From Agromyces rhizosphaerae (GTDB taxonomy: Bacteria > Actinomycetota > Actinomycetes > Actinomycetales > Microbacteriaceae): a stretch of DNA of 64,000 nucleotides. The notes beneath the pieces were generated by a model. It saw nothing but the letters and a program-made list of their open reading frames with translations. It had not been told where the DNA came from and searched no databases. Location of the stretch: NCBI RefSeq assembly GCF_027925245.1, contig NZ_BSDP01000001.1:620001-684000 (forward strand), in the 5' to 3' direction. The position numbers and the translations under genes were made by a program. Below are positions 50,388 to 59,292 of this stretch, in pieces. Numbering within the stretch: position 1 is the first letter of the stretch; each line of letters begins with the position of its first letter.

Positions 50388-51350
50388 GTGACGGATGCCT
50401 CAGCGCCCCAGCGCCACGACTGGGACGTCATCGTGGTCGGCGGCGGTGCCGCCGGCCTCAGCGCCGCGCTCATCCTCGGGCGGGCGCGCCGCCGCACGCT
50501 CGTGATCGACGCCGGCACGCCGCGCAACCAGACGGCCGAGCACATGCACGGCGTGCTCGGGCGCGACCAGACCCCGCCCGGCGACCTGCTCGCCGCCGGC
50601 CGCGCCGAGCTCACGCGCTACGACGTGTCGGTCGCCTCGGGCAGCGTGACGACCGCCAGCTCGTTCGCCGACGAGGTGCCCGGCTTCGAGGTGCTCCTCG
50701 CCTCCGGGCACCGGTACACCGCGCGGCGCCTGCTCGTCGCGACCGGCCTCGTCGACGCGCTCCCCGAGATCCCCGGCCTGCCCGAGCAGTGGGGGCGCGG
50801 GGTGTTCATGTGCCCGTACTGCGACGGCTGGGAGCAGCGCGGCCGCCGCGTCGCCGTGCTCGGCACGGTACGGCCCGACCCGTTCCAGGCGCAGCTCATG
50901 CGCCAGGTCGCCGACGATGTCGCATTCCTCGCGAACGGCGCCACGGTCTCCGAGCGCGTGCGCACCGAGCTCGACGCGCGCGACATCGCGCTCGAGGAGG
51001 CCGTGGTCGAGCGTGTGCTGGCCGACGAGAGCGGGCAGCTCACGGGCATCCGCTTCGCCGACGGCCACGAGCGCGCCGTGGACGTGCTCTTCGTCGCGCC
51101 GAGGTCGGTGCCGAGCGATGCGGTGCTGCGACACCTCTCGGCGCGCACCATGCGCGAGCAGGGCGTGAGCTGGACCCTCGTCGACGACCAGGGACAGACC
51201 ACCGTGCGCGGCCTCTACGCCGCCGGCAACGTGATCGCGTCGAAGGCGTCGGTGCCGTGGTCGATGGCGTCGGGCTCGATGGCGGGCACCGCGATCAACG
51301 CCGACCTCGTGGGCGAGGACGTGCGCCGCGCGGTCGCCGGCGCCGAGTGA
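50388..51350 (+). CDS. Thioredoxin-reductase-like FAD/NAD(P) oxidoreductase
   Basis: 320-residue flavoprotein with an FAD Rossmann motif (VVGGGAAGLSAAL), a redox-active CPYCDG pair (Cys142/Cys145) at the position of thioredoxin reductase CATCDG, and a C-terminal GLYAAGNV. The NADPH-binding GxGxxA is degenerate (VLGTVRPDP), so the reductant or partner differs from a normal TrxB. AAGGAGGGG precedes the GTG start. Many actinobacterial homologues serve in redox steps with an unknown partner. Confidence 0.88.
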   Translation: MTDASAPQRHDWDVIVVGGGAAGLSAALILGRARRRTLVIDAGTPRNQTAEHMHGVLGRDQTPPGDLLAAGRAELTRYDVSVASGSVTTASSFADEVPGFEVLLASGHRYTARRLLVATGLVDALPEIPGLPEQWGRGVFMCPYCDGWEQRGRRVAVLGTVRPDPFQAQLMRQVADDVAFLANGATVSERVRTELDARDIALEEAVVERVLADESGQLTGIRFADGHERAVDVLFVAPRSVPSDAVLRHLSARTMREQGVSWTLVDDQGQTTVRGLYAAGNVIASKASVPWSMASGSMAGTAINADLVGEDVRRAVAGAE

Positions 51351-51369
51351 CGCCGGCCTCGGTCGGGGG

Positions 51370-53130
51370 TCAGACCTCGGTGTGGCCGAGGTCGGGCTGC
51401 GCGGCGAATCTCGCGGATGCGTCGGCCATGGCCTCGAACTCGAGCACGACCAGCTCGTTCGAGCCGGCGCGCGTCACCGGTCCCGGCACGACGAGCGTGC
51501 GCTGAGGGCCGCGCCGCCAGTAGCGTCCGAGCAGGAATCCGTTGACCCAGACGACGCCCTTGCCCCAACCGGTGGTGTCGAGGTAGAGGTCGGCGGGCGC
51601 CTCGAGCGTGAACCCGGCCGTGGCGAATCGTGGTCCGGATACCGACGTCGCACCCGACTCCTCCGTGCGCACCAGTTCGAGCCCCGGCACCCGGTCGAGG
51701 TCGAGCGGCCGCACGGTCCACCCGCGTACCGGCTCGCCGTCGACGGCGATCCCGCCGATGAGGCCCTTGTGCTCGCCGATCCGCGTGCCGTAGTTCACGC
51801 GCCCCTGGTCCTCGACTACCAGGGTGAGGTCGCCGGACGCCCGCGGCAGCGCGATCGCGCGCTCGTGCGCGTCGCGCGCGAGCACGCCGACGGGTTCGCC
51901 GTCGAGCAGTACCCAGGCGCGATCGCGCACCTCGTCGCCGACGACGAGCGTGCCGGGCCGCGAGCCGTCGAGGCGTGCGTCGAACACTGCGAACCCCCGG
52001 TCGTGCCCGAGGTCGTCGAAGGTCGGCAGGTCAAGGTGAGCGGATGCCTCGCCCAGCCCGTCGAGCACGTCGAGCAGGCTCGGACCCGGCCGGAGCGCCA
52101 CGGTCAGCTCCGGGGCATCCGGCCGCCCCTCGGGCACCTCGGCGGGCACCTCGGCGTAGCGTGCGATCACCTCACGGAACGCGAAGTACTTCTCGGTCGG
52201 GTATCCGCTCTCGTCGAGCGGGGCGTCGTAGTCGTAGCTCGTCGTGATCGGCGCGTAGCGGCCCTTGTCGTTGGCGCCGTTGGTCAGGCCGAAGTTCGTG
52301 CCGCCGTGGAACATGTAGACGTTGACGGACCCGCCGGCGGCGAGCAGCGCGTCGAGCTCGGCGGCCGAGGCGGACGCATCCGTCGTGTGGTGGTGGGAGC
52401 CCCAGTCGTCGAACCAACCGCACCAGAACTCCATGCACATCAGCGGCCCGGTGGGCTGGAACTCGCGCAGCGTCGCGAGGCGCTCGGTGGTCCGCGACCC
52501 GAACGAGCCGGTCAGGTGCAGGCCCGGCAGGCTGCCGTCCGCGAGCATCTGCGGGGTGGGCTGATCGATGGTGTTGAGGGGCACGGTGATGCCGGACGCG
52601 CGGGTGGTCTCGACGAGCGCCCGCAGGTAGTCCTTGTCGGACCCGTACGCGCCGTACTCGTTCTCGATCTGCACGAGGATCACCGGGCCGCCGCGGTCGA
52701 CCTGGCGCGGCGCGACGATCTCGTAGACGCGACGCAGGTACGACGTCACCGCCGCGAGGTAGTGCGGCTCGCTGCGGCGCACGCCCACCTCGGGGTCGCG
52801 GAACAGCCATGCGGGGAGGCCGCCGTTGTCGAACTCGGCGCAGATGTACGGACCGGGGCGCACGATCGCCTGCATGCCCGCGGCCGCGACGAGGTCGAGG
52901 AAGCGTCCGAGGTCGAGGCCGCCGTCGGCCACCCACTCGCCGCGGCGCGGCTCGTGGAGGTTCCACGGCACGTAGGTCTCGATGGTATTGAGTCCCATCA
53001 GCCGCGCACTGCGGATGCGGTCGGCCCAGAGCTCGGGGTGCACGCGGAAGTAGTGCAGCGCGCCCGCGAGGATGCGGAACGGATGCCCGTCGAGCTCGAA
53101 GTCGGTGGGGCCGATGACGAAGCGGCTCAT
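51370..53130 (-). CDS. GH35 beta-galactosidase
   Basis: 586-residue intracellular beta-galactosidase. TIM barrel with acid/base Glu158 (VQIENEYGAYG), nucleophile Glu234 (MEFWCGWFDDWG) and the RPGPYICAEFDNGGLPAWL signature, followed by beta-jelly-roll domains ending in WVNGFLLGRYWRRGPQ. GGAGC precedes the ATG. It is the last gene of the operon beginning at 56523. Distinct from the GH35-like/DUF5597 enzyme at 15947-17461, this one is a canonical GH35 with ligand-binding jelly-rolls. Confidence 0.94.
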   Translation of the reverse strand: MSRFVIGPTDFELDGHPFRILAGALHYFRVHPELWADRIRSARLMGLNTIETYVPWNLHEPRRGEWVADGGLDLGRFLDLVAAAGMQAIVRPGPYICAEFDNGGLPAWLFRDPEVGVRRSEPHYLAAVTSYLRRVYEIVAPRQVDRGGPVILVQIENEYGAYGSDKDYLRALVETTRASGITVPLNTIDQPTPQMLADGSLPGLHLTGSFGSRTTERLATLREFQPTGPLMCMEFWCGWFDDWGSHHHTTDASASAAELDALLAAGGSVNVYMFHGGTNFGLTNGANDKGRYAPITTSYDYDAPLDESGYPTEKYFAFREVIARYAEVPAEVPEGRPDAPELTVALRPGPSLLDVLDGLGEASAHLDLPTFDDLGHDRGFAVFDARLDGSRPGTLVVGDEVRDRAWVLLDGEPVGVLARDAHERAIALPRASGDLTLVVEDQGRVNYGTRIGEHKGLIGGIAVDGEPVRGWTVRPLDLDRVPGLELVRTEESGATSVSGPRFATAGFTLEAPADLYLDTTGWGKGVVWVNGFLLGRYWRRGPQRTLVVPGPVTRAGSNELVVLEFEAMADASARFAAQPDLGHTEV

Positions 53131-53155
53131 GTTGCTCCAGTGGTGGGGACGGGAT

Positions 53156-53182
53156 GGGCCGGCCGGATGTCCCGGCCGGCCC
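53156..53182 (-). terminator. Intercistronic stem-loop after the binding-protein gene
   Basis: Perfect 11-bp stem GGGCCGGCCGG / CCGGCCGGCCC with a 5-base loop, 20 bp past the binding-protein stop. Third such stem-loop at this position in the window. Confidence 0.75.
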
Positions 53183-53201
53183 ACGCCCGATCGGTGTGCT
53201 G

Positions 53202-54548
53202 CTACTCGCTGACCGTGAAGCCCTGCGAGTTCCCGTACTCGACGAGCTGCGACTGCCATGCGGCGAGTCCCTCCTCGAGCGGCGCGGTGTTCAGGTAGGA
53301 CTGGCCCACGGTGTCGCCGAAGATGCTGTTCGCGTAGACCTGGAACGGCAGGTACTGCCACCCCGCGGAGACGTCCTTCGACGCCTGCGTGAGCACCTCG
53401 TTGATCTGCTGGCCGCCGAAGTAGTCCGACTCGAAGGCGAGGAACTCGGGGTCCTCCAGCTCGCCGGTGGTCGACGGGAAGCCGCCCGCCTCCAGGAAGA
53501 TCGCGATGCTCGCCGGGTCGCTGTTCAGCCAGCGCAGGAACGCGGCGGCCAGCGCCGGGTTCTCGCTCTGCTGCGTGACCGACTGGCCGCCGCCGCCGTT
53601 CTCGGCCGAGACCGGGCTGCCGTCGTAGGTCGGCATGGGTGCGACGCGCCAGTCACCGGCCGCGTCGGCGACGCTCGACTCGAGCACGCCGGGCATCCAG
53701 GCGCCGGTCACGAGGGTCGCGATCGAGCCGTCGGCCAGACCCTGGTACCACTCGTCGGTCCAGCCGGGCGTGTCGGAGAGCAGTCCCTCCTCGACCAGCT
53801 GGTCCCACACACCGGTCCACTGCTGGGTGCCCTCGTCGGCCAGGTCGATCGTCACGTCGGTGCCGGAGACCTGGAACGGACGGCCGCCGGCCTGCCAGAT
53901 CATGCTGGTGGTGAAGCCGGCGTCACCCGTGTCGGAGGTGATGAACTTCGACGGGTCGGCCTCGTTCAGGGCGCGTGCGGCGTCGAGGTACTCGTCCCAC
54001 GTGGTGGGCACCTCGATGCCGTACTCGTCGAACACGCTCGCGTTGTAGAAGAGCGCCATGGGGCCGGAGTCCTGCGGCAGGCCGACGAGCTTGCCGTCGA
54101 CGTTCACGGCACCCCAGGTGGAGGCGCTGTACTGGTCCTCGAGCGAGTCGAGGCCGTACTCCGAGAGGTCGAGCAGCGAGTCCGTCAGCGCGAACTGCGG
54201 GATGGCGTAGTACTCGATCTGCACGACGTCGGGGGCGCCCGAGCCCGCCTTGATCGCGTTCTGGAGCTTGGTGTACTCCTCGGTGTTCGTCCCCGCGTTG
54301 ACGAGTTCGACGTCGACGTTGGGGTAGGCCTCCTCGAACGCGGCGACCTGCGCCTCGGCGCTGGGGGTCCAGCTCCAGTACGTGATGCTGCCGCCGGCCT
54401 CGAGCGCGGCGTCGAGATCGTCGACGCTGCCGCCCGACGATGTGGCGGAGTCGCCGCCCGTCGAGCACGCGGCGAGCGCGCCGACCGCGAGCAACGCCGT
54501 GGCGGCGATGGTGACCCGGCGCCCGAGAGCGCTGCGGAAGATGGTCAT
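53202..54548 (-). CDS. Sugar ABC transporter substrate-binding lipoprotein
   Basis: 448-residue family-1 solute-binding protein; lipobox GALAAC (Cys28), ITYWSWTPSAEAQVAAFEEAYPNVDVELVNAG, GSGAPDVVQIEYYAIPQF, and C-terminal WQYLPFQVYANSIFGDTVGQSY. It is clearly paralogous to the binding protein at 18900-20222, consistent with beta-galactoside ligands for both. Followed by a stem-loop. The upstream gap to the permease is 104 bp, so it could have a secondary promoter. Confidence 0.92.
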   Translation of the reverse strand: MTIFRSALGRRVTIAATALLAVGALAACSTGGDSATSSGGSVDDLDAALEAGGSITYWSWTPSAEAQVAAFEEAYPNVDVELVNAGTNTEEYTKLQNAIKAGSGAPDVVQIEYYAIPQFALTDSLLDLSEYGLDSLEDQYSASTWGAVNVDGKLVGLPQDSGPMALFYNASVFDEYGIEVPTTWDEYLDAARALNEADPSKFITSDTGDAGFTTSMIWQAGGRPFQVSGTDVTIDLADEGTQQWTGVWDQLVEEGLLSDTPGWTDEWYQGLADGSIATLVTGAWMPGVLESSVADAAGDWRVAPMPTYDGSPVSAENGGGGQSVTQQSENPALAAAFLRWLNSDPASIAIFLEAGGFPSTTGELEDPEFLAFESDYFGGQQINEVLTQASKDVSAGWQYLPFQVYANSIFGDTVGQSYLNTAPLEEGLAAWQSQLVEYGNSQGFTVSE

Positions 54549-54652
54549 GTGAGTTCCCTTCACTTCGTTGTGCCGTCTTGCGGTGTGGTGGTTCCGGGGC
54601 CAGGACGCTCCGGTCGGGCGGTCGATCGTGCCGTCGATGCAGTGCCGCCCGG

Positions 54653-55576
54653 TCACTGCTTGACGCTCCCGGCGCTGAGCCCCGACTGCCAGAACCGCTG
54701 GAGGCCGAGGAACGCGACGACGATGGGGATGATCGTGAGGAGGGACCCCGTGATCACCAGGTTGTAGATGGGCTGCGCGCTGACGCCCGTCGCCTGCGCG
54801 TTCCACTGGTTGAGGCCCACGGTGAGCGGGTACCAGGTCGGGTCGCTCAGCATGATGAGCGGCAGGAAGTAGTTGTTCCAGGTCGCGACGACCGTGAACA
54901 GCAGTACCGTGACGATGCCCGGTGCGAGCAGGCGGATCGAGATCGTGAAGAAGGTGCGGAACTCGCCGGCTCCGTCCATCCGCGCCGCCTCGAGCAGTTC
55001 CTTCGGCACCGAGTCGACCGCGTACACCCAGATCAGGTAGAGCCCGAAGGGACTGATGAGCGACGGGATGATGATCGCCCACGGGGTGTTGGTGAGCCCG
55101 AGCTGGCTGAACATGAGGAAGGTCGGCACCGCGAGCGCCGTGCCGGGAACGGCGATGGCACCCAGCACGACGGCGAAGATCGCGCGTCGGCCGCTGAAGC
55201 GGAACTTCGCGAGCCCGTACCCGGCGAGGGTCGCGAGCAGGGTCGCTCCGCCCGCCCCGACCACGACGTACAGCAGCGTGTTGCCGAACCAGCGCAGGAA
55301 GATGCCGTCGTCGTAGGTCAGCGTCTCCCAGATGTTCGAGAACAGGGCGAAGTCGTCGCCGAACCAGAGGCCGAAGGTCGAGAACAGGTCGGCCTGGGTC
55401 TTGGTCGCGTTGATGACGAGCCAGGCCAGGGGCACGAGGCTGTACAGCGCGAACACGACCATGAGGAGCGTGAAGGCGATCGACTTGCGGGGGCGCAGCG
55501 GCGAGGACTCGCGCCGTTGCGATGCACGGGCGGCGGGGCGCCCGGTCCCGGGGCGCTTCGCGGTGGCGATCGTCAT
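54653..55576 (-). CDS. Carbohydrate ABC transporter permease (MalG type)
   Basis: 307-residue permease, six helices, EAA loop ELLEAARMDGAGEFRTFFTISIRLLAPG. Strongly similar to the permease at 20293-21222, down to LDGAGEFRTF and the C-terminal FLGLQRFWQSGLSAGSVKQ. Its ATG overlaps the previous stop as ATGA. Confidence 0.92.
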   Translation of the reverse strand: MTIATAKRPGTGRPAARASQRRESSPLRPRKSIAFTLLMVVFALYSLVPLAWLVINATKTQADLFSTFGLWFGDDFALFSNIWETLTYDDGIFLRWFGNTLLYVVVGAGGATLLATLAGYGLAKFRFSGRRAIFAVVLGAIAVPGTALAVPTFLMFSQLGLTNTPWAIIIPSLISPFGLYLIWVYAVDSVPKELLEAARMDGAGEFRTFFTISIRLLAPGIVTVLLFTVVATWNNYFLPLIMLSDPTWYPLTVGLNQWNAQATGVSAQPIYNLVITGSLLTIIPIVVAFLGLQRFWQSGLSAGSVKQ

Positions 55577-56523
55577 CGGTCCTCCTTCCGCGAGCCGCGG
55601 AGTTGCACGACGTAGGCGATCACCGCGGTGATCACGCCCATGACGATGGCGACGGTGGCCGAGTAGTTGTACTGCTGGCCCGCGAACGAGAGGTTGTAGG
55701 CGTACATGTTGGGTGTGAAGTAGGTCGTGATGACGTTCGGCGCGAGCGTGCGCAGGATGTTCGGCTCGTTGAACAACTGGAAGCTGCCGATGATCGAGAA
55801 GATCGTGGCGATCACGATCGCGCCGCGGAGTGCCGGCAGCTTGATCGCGCGGACGACGCGGAACTGACCCGCGCCGTCGATCGCGGCCGCCTCGTAGAGG
55901 TCGGTGGGGATCACGCGGAGCGCCGAGTAGAAGATCAGCATGTTGTAGCCGACGAACTCCCAGGTGACGATGTTGCCGATCGACACGAGGATCCAGGAGC
56001 CCGCGAACGGGGTGACGACGTCGCCGCCGAGCGCGTCGTTGACGTTCGCGACGAGACCGAACTTGTCACCGAAGATGAAGCCCCACATGAGCACGGCCAC
56101 GACGGCCGGCACCGCGTACGGCAGGAAGACCACGATGCGGAAGAAGTTCGACGCGTGCAGTCGTGCGCTGTCGATCGCCAGCGCGGCGACCAGCGCGAGC
56201 GCGAGCATGACGGGCACCTGCACGAGCAGGAACAGCACGACCCGGGCGAAGCCCTCCCAGAACTGGCCGTCCTGCAGCAGCTGCACGTAGTTGTCGAACC
56301 CGACGAACGCGTTGCCTCCGACGATCTGCTCGCGGAAGAGGCTGAGGAACAGCGAATAGACCACCGGTGCGATGAACACCAGCAGGAAGACGACGAGGAA
56401 CGGCGCCGTGAAGGCCAGCCCCTTCCATTCGCTGCGATTGCCGCGCAGCGGTCGTCGAGCGGATGCCGCAGGGGTGCGTTCCGTCGGCGGCGGTGTCGTC
56501 GTGCGTTCCGACGTCATTGTCAT
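55573..56523 (-). CDS. Sugar ABC transporter permease (MalF type)
   Basis: 316-residue permease, first gene of the operon, six helices and EAA loop DLYEAAAIDGAGQFRVVRAIKLPALRGA. Paralogue of the permease at 21219-22154. It begins 21 bp downstream of the nearest LacI operator (56544-56559), so its expression is controlled by the divergent LacI. Confidence 0.92.
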   Translation of the reverse strand: MTMTSERTTTPPPTERTPAASARRPLRGNRSEWKGLAFTAPFLVVFLLVFIAPVVYSLFLSLFREQIVGGNAFVGFDNYVQLLQDGQFWEGFARVVLFLLVQVPVMLALALVAALAIDSARLHASNFFRIVVFLPYAVPAVVAVLMWGFIFGDKFGLVANVNDALGGDVVTPFAGSWILVSIGNIVTWEFVGYNMLIFYSALRVIPTDLYEAAAIDGAGQFRVVRAIKLPALRGAIVIATIFSIIGSFQLFNEPNILRTLAPNVITTYFTPNMYAYNLSFAGQQYNYSATVAIVMGVITAVIAYVVQLRGSRKEDR

Positions 56524-56543
56524 CGGTGTTTCCCATCTCCTCC

Positions 56544-56593
56544 ATGTTTACGTCAACATGGCTGTCGGAACCGTAGCATGTTTACGTCAACAT
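56544..56593. promoter_or_regulatory. Tandem LacI operators and promoter, beta-galactoside locus
   Basis: Two copies of ATGTTTACGTCAACAT (56544-56559 and 56578-56593), each a near-palindrome, spaced 34 bp start to start. On the minus strand the -10 is TACGGT (56570-56575), so the upstream copy fills the -35/-10 spacer and the other sits just after the start site. Spacing of about three helical turns would allow cooperative binding. Confidence 0.85.
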
Positions 56594-56636
56594 CGGAAAC
56601 ACTACGATGAACACGGGGCCGGAGAAGGAGGCGACG

Positions 56637-57665
56637 ATGTCTGCATCGACTCCAGCCGCCACGCGCAGACGGGGCGTCTCGATGGCCGACGTCGCACGCG
56701 AGGCGAACGTGTCGGGCCAGACGGTCTCGCGGGTCGCCAACGGCCGCGAGAACGTCGACCCCGAGACCCGCGCCCGAGTGCTCGCGGCGATGCACCGGCT
56801 CGGCTACCGGCCCAACAGCGCGGCCCGCGCGCTCCGCTCCGGCCGCTTCCACAGCATCGGCGTGATCATGTTCACGCTCTCCAGCTTCGGCAACATGCGC
56901 ACGCTCGACGCCGTCGCCAGCGCCGCGGCCGACGCCGGGTACTCCATCACGCTCATCCCCGTCTCGCACCGCACCGGCGGCGAAGTCTCCGAGGCGGTCG
57001 ACCGCCTGAGCGAGGAAGCCGTCGACGGCGTGATCATGGTCGTCGAGGCGCACCTGCTCGACGAGCGCGAGATCGATCTGCCCGCCGGGCTGCCGGTCGT
57101 GGTGGTCGACTCCAACGCCCGGGACCGATTCCCGGTCGTCGACACCGACCAGGCCCACGGTGCCCGACTCGCGACGCGCCACCTGCTCGACCTCGGGCAT
57201 CGCACCGTGCACCACGTCGCGGGACCCGAGTCCTCGTTCTCGGCGATGCACCGCCGCGAGGCGTGGGAGCGTGAGCTCCGCATGGCGGGCGCCCCCGTCC
57301 CTCCGGTGCACGTCGGCGACTGGACGAGCGAATCGGGTCATGAGATCGGCCGCGCGCTGGCATCCGACCCCGACGTGACCGCGGTGTTCGCGGCAAACGA
57401 CCAGATGGCCCTCGGAGTGCTCCGAGCGATGCACGAGGCCGGACGAGCAGTTCCCGCCGAGGTCAGCGTCGTCGGCTTCGACGACATGGAGGAGGCGCGA
57501 AGCTTCTGGCCGCCGCTGACCACCGTGCGCCAGTTCTTCGGCGAGGTCGGCCGACGCTCGGTCGAGGCCCTCATCCGCGAGGTCGAGGAGGGCGAGCTGC
57601 ACGGCGTGGAACTCGTGCCCACCGAGCTCGTCGTGCGCGAGAGCACCGCCCCTCCCCCGTCCTGA
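56637..57665 (+). CDS. LacI family regulator of the beta-galactoside locus
   Basis: 342-residue repressor; HTH SMADVAREANVSGQTVSRVANGRENV, hinge NSAARALRSGRF, C-terminal GFDDMEEARSFWPPLTTVRQFFGEVG. AAGGAGG upstream decides for the ATG at 56637 over that at 56607. Divergent from the transporter operon with two operators between, so it controls both. The ligand is probably a beta-galactoside or its product. Confidence 0.93.
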   Translation: MSASTPAATRRRGVSMADVAREANVSGQTVSRVANGRENVDPETRARVLAAMHRLGYRPNSAARALRSGRFHSIGVIMFTLSSFGNMRTLDAVASAAADAGYSITLIPVSHRTGGEVSEAVDRLSEEAVDGVIMVVEAHLLDEREIDLPAGLPVVVVDSNARDRFPVVDTDQAHGARLATRHLLDLGHRTVHHVAGPESSFSAMHRREAWERELRMAGAPVPPVHVGDWTSESGHEIGRALASDPDVTAVFAANDQMALGVLRAMHEAGRAVPAEVSVVGFDDMEEARSFWPPLTTVRQFFGEVGRRSVEALIREVEEGELHGVELVPTELVVRESTAPPPS

Positions 57666-57719
57666 CCACGGCCCGCGCGCCCGGTTGTGCCCGCGCGCCC
57701 ACGGGAGGATGCTGAGGGC

Positions 57720-58115
57720 ATGAGCGATCACCAGGATTTCCTCGCGTGGGTGCACCACGATCTGGTCGCGGCGGAGCGGGCGTTGTTCAACGGCGACGAC
57801 GCCCCCCGCAAGGCGATCTGGTCGTCGAACGAACCGGTGAGCGTGCTCGGCGCCTGGCGCAACGGCGTCGGCCGCGCCGAGCTCGTGGGTGCGTTCGACG
57901 AGCTCACGATGACCTTCTCGAACTGCACGAGCTACTCGCTCGACCTCATCTCGTCGGACGTCGTCGGCGACATGGCGTTCACCGCCGGCTACGAGCGCAT
58001 CTCGTGCGACGTCGACGGCAAACCGCGCACGATGACGGTGCGCGCGACCCAGGTCTACCGCCGTGAGGAGGGCGCCTGGCGCGTGGTGCACCGCCACGCC
58101 GACCCGATCGGCTGA
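57720..58115 (+). CDS. SnoaL/NTF2-like protein (DUF4440 type)
   Basis: 131-residue alpha-beta barrel protein: helix FLAWVHHDLVAAERALFNGDD, then GAWRNGVGRAELVGAFDEL and a C-terminal VRATQVYRREEGAWRVVHRHAD, the ending typical of SnoaL-like and ketosteroid-isomerase-like folds. Function unknown; most such proteins bind small ligands. Ends before a hairpin that separates it from the convergent SIS-domain gene. GGGAGGA lies 10 bases before the ATG. Confidence 0.85.
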   Translation: MSDHQDFLAWVHHDLVAAERALFNGDDAPRKAIWSSNEPVSVLGAWRNGVGRAELVGAFDELTMTFSNCTSYSLDLISSDVVGDMAFTAGYERISCDVDGKPRTMTVRATQVYRREEGAWRVVHRHADPIG

Positions 58116-58140
58116 CGCGTCGGGCGCTCGGGTCGCCACG

Positions 58141-58191
58141 GAGTACGCGAAGTGCGGGAACGCATCGGTGATTCCCGCACTCTGCGTACTC
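58141..58191. terminator. Bidirectional hairpin between convergent genes
   Basis: 20-base arms, GAGTACGCGAAGTGCGGGAA (58141-58160) and its near complement (58172-58191), 18 of 20 positions paired, 11-base loop. It lies between the SnoaL-like and SIS-domain genes and can terminate both. Confidence 0.7.
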
Positions 58192-58197
58192 TCTCGC

Positions 58198-59292
58198 TCA
58201 GCGCGTCAGCGTCACCTTGCTCAGCCCGAGCGGGCGGTCGGGGTCGAGCCCGCGCCGCACCGACAGGTCGGCGGCGAGCAGCTGCAGCGGGAGGATCTCG
58301 AGCATCGGCACGAGCTCGGGGTGCGCAGCGGATGCGGCGTCGAGCGACCAGGTCGCTCCGGCGACCGTGCCCGGGCCGATCTCCAGCACGCGCGCGCCGC
58401 GGGCGAGTGCGGCCTCGGAGAAGTCCCCGACCGACTCGCGGCCACCCGGTGAGGCGGTCAGCGCGACGACCAGGGTCCCGGCGTCGACCTGGCCGAGCGG
58501 GCCGTGCGTGGCATCCGCGGCGCTCCAGCCGGACGCGGCGACGCCGCTCGTCTCCATGAGCTTCAGCGCCCCCTCCTTCGCGGTGGCCATCGAGTACCCG
58601 CGGCCGACCAGCACGATGCGCTGGACGTCGAGCACGTCCGCGACGATCGAGCCGACGAAGCTCGGCAGTCGATCGAGCAGGGCTCGCGCGGCCCTCGCCG
58701 CATCCGCCGTCTCGGCCGCGAGCGCGTCGAGCGATGCACCGGCGACCGCACGCGCGAGGGTGCGCACCGCCAGCAGCTCCGCGGTGTAGCTCTTCGTCGC
58801 CGCGACCGAGCGCTCGGGGCCGGCCGCGAGGTCGAGGTGCAGGTCCGCCGCGTCCGCGAGCCCGCTGGCCGCGTCGTTCGTCGCAGCGACGAGCGGCAGA
58901 CCGGCCTCGCGCAGCGCCGCAGCGGTCGCGATCAGGTCGGGCGACCGCCCCGACTGGGAGAGCGCGAGCTGGACGCCGCGCGGATACGCCTGCGTCGTGC
59001 CGAACACGCTGTGCGTGCTGGGCGTGGTGAGCATCGCCGGAATGCCGAGCACGTTCTGCACCAGATACTGCCCGTAGATCGCCGCGTGGTCGCTCGACCC
59101 CCGTGCGACGAATGCGAACAGTTCGGGCCGCGCTTCCCGAACGAGTGCGACGGCCCGCTCCCAGGCGTCGCGCTGCGAGGGAATAAGCCCGGCCCAGCGC
59201 TCCGGCTGCTCGTCGATCTCGGCGCGCATGAGCGCTCCGCCCAGCGGGGCATCCGTCTCGCCCTCCATCACCGGCCGGGCACCCCCGCTCAC
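58198..59292 (-). CDS. SIS-domain aminosugar isomerase/deaminase (GlmS/NagB-II-like)
   Basis: 364 residues with two SIS domains resembling the isomerase half of GlmS: RGSSDHAAIYGQYLVQN, SQSGRSPDLI (sugar-phosphate loop), AGPERSVAATKSYTAEL, and in domain two GRGYSMATAKEGALKLMET and HGPLGQVD. There is no glutaminase domain, so it should deaminate or deglycosylate rather than synthesise (NagB-II, AgaS or FrlB-like). Last gene of the operon; its GTG overlaps the ATPase stop. With a ROK kinase upstream in the operon, an aminosugar 6-phosphate is the likely substrate. Confidence 0.88.
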   Translation of the reverse strand: MSGGARPVMEGETDAPLGGALMRAEIDEQPERWAGLIPSQRDAWERAVALVREARPELFAFVARGSSDHAAIYGQYLVQNVLGIPAMLTTPSTHSVFGTTQAYPRGVQLALSQSGRSPDLIATAAALREAGLPLVAATNDAASGLADAADLHLDLAAGPERSVAATKSYTAELLAVRTLARAVAGASLDALAAETADAARAARALLDRLPSFVGSIVADVLDVQRIVLVGRGYSMATAKEGALKLMETSGVAASGWSAADATHGPLGQVDAGTLVVALTASPGGRESVGDFSEAALARGARVLEIGPGTVAGATWSLDAASAAHPELVPMLEILPLQLLAADLSVRRGLDPDRPLGLSKVTLTR

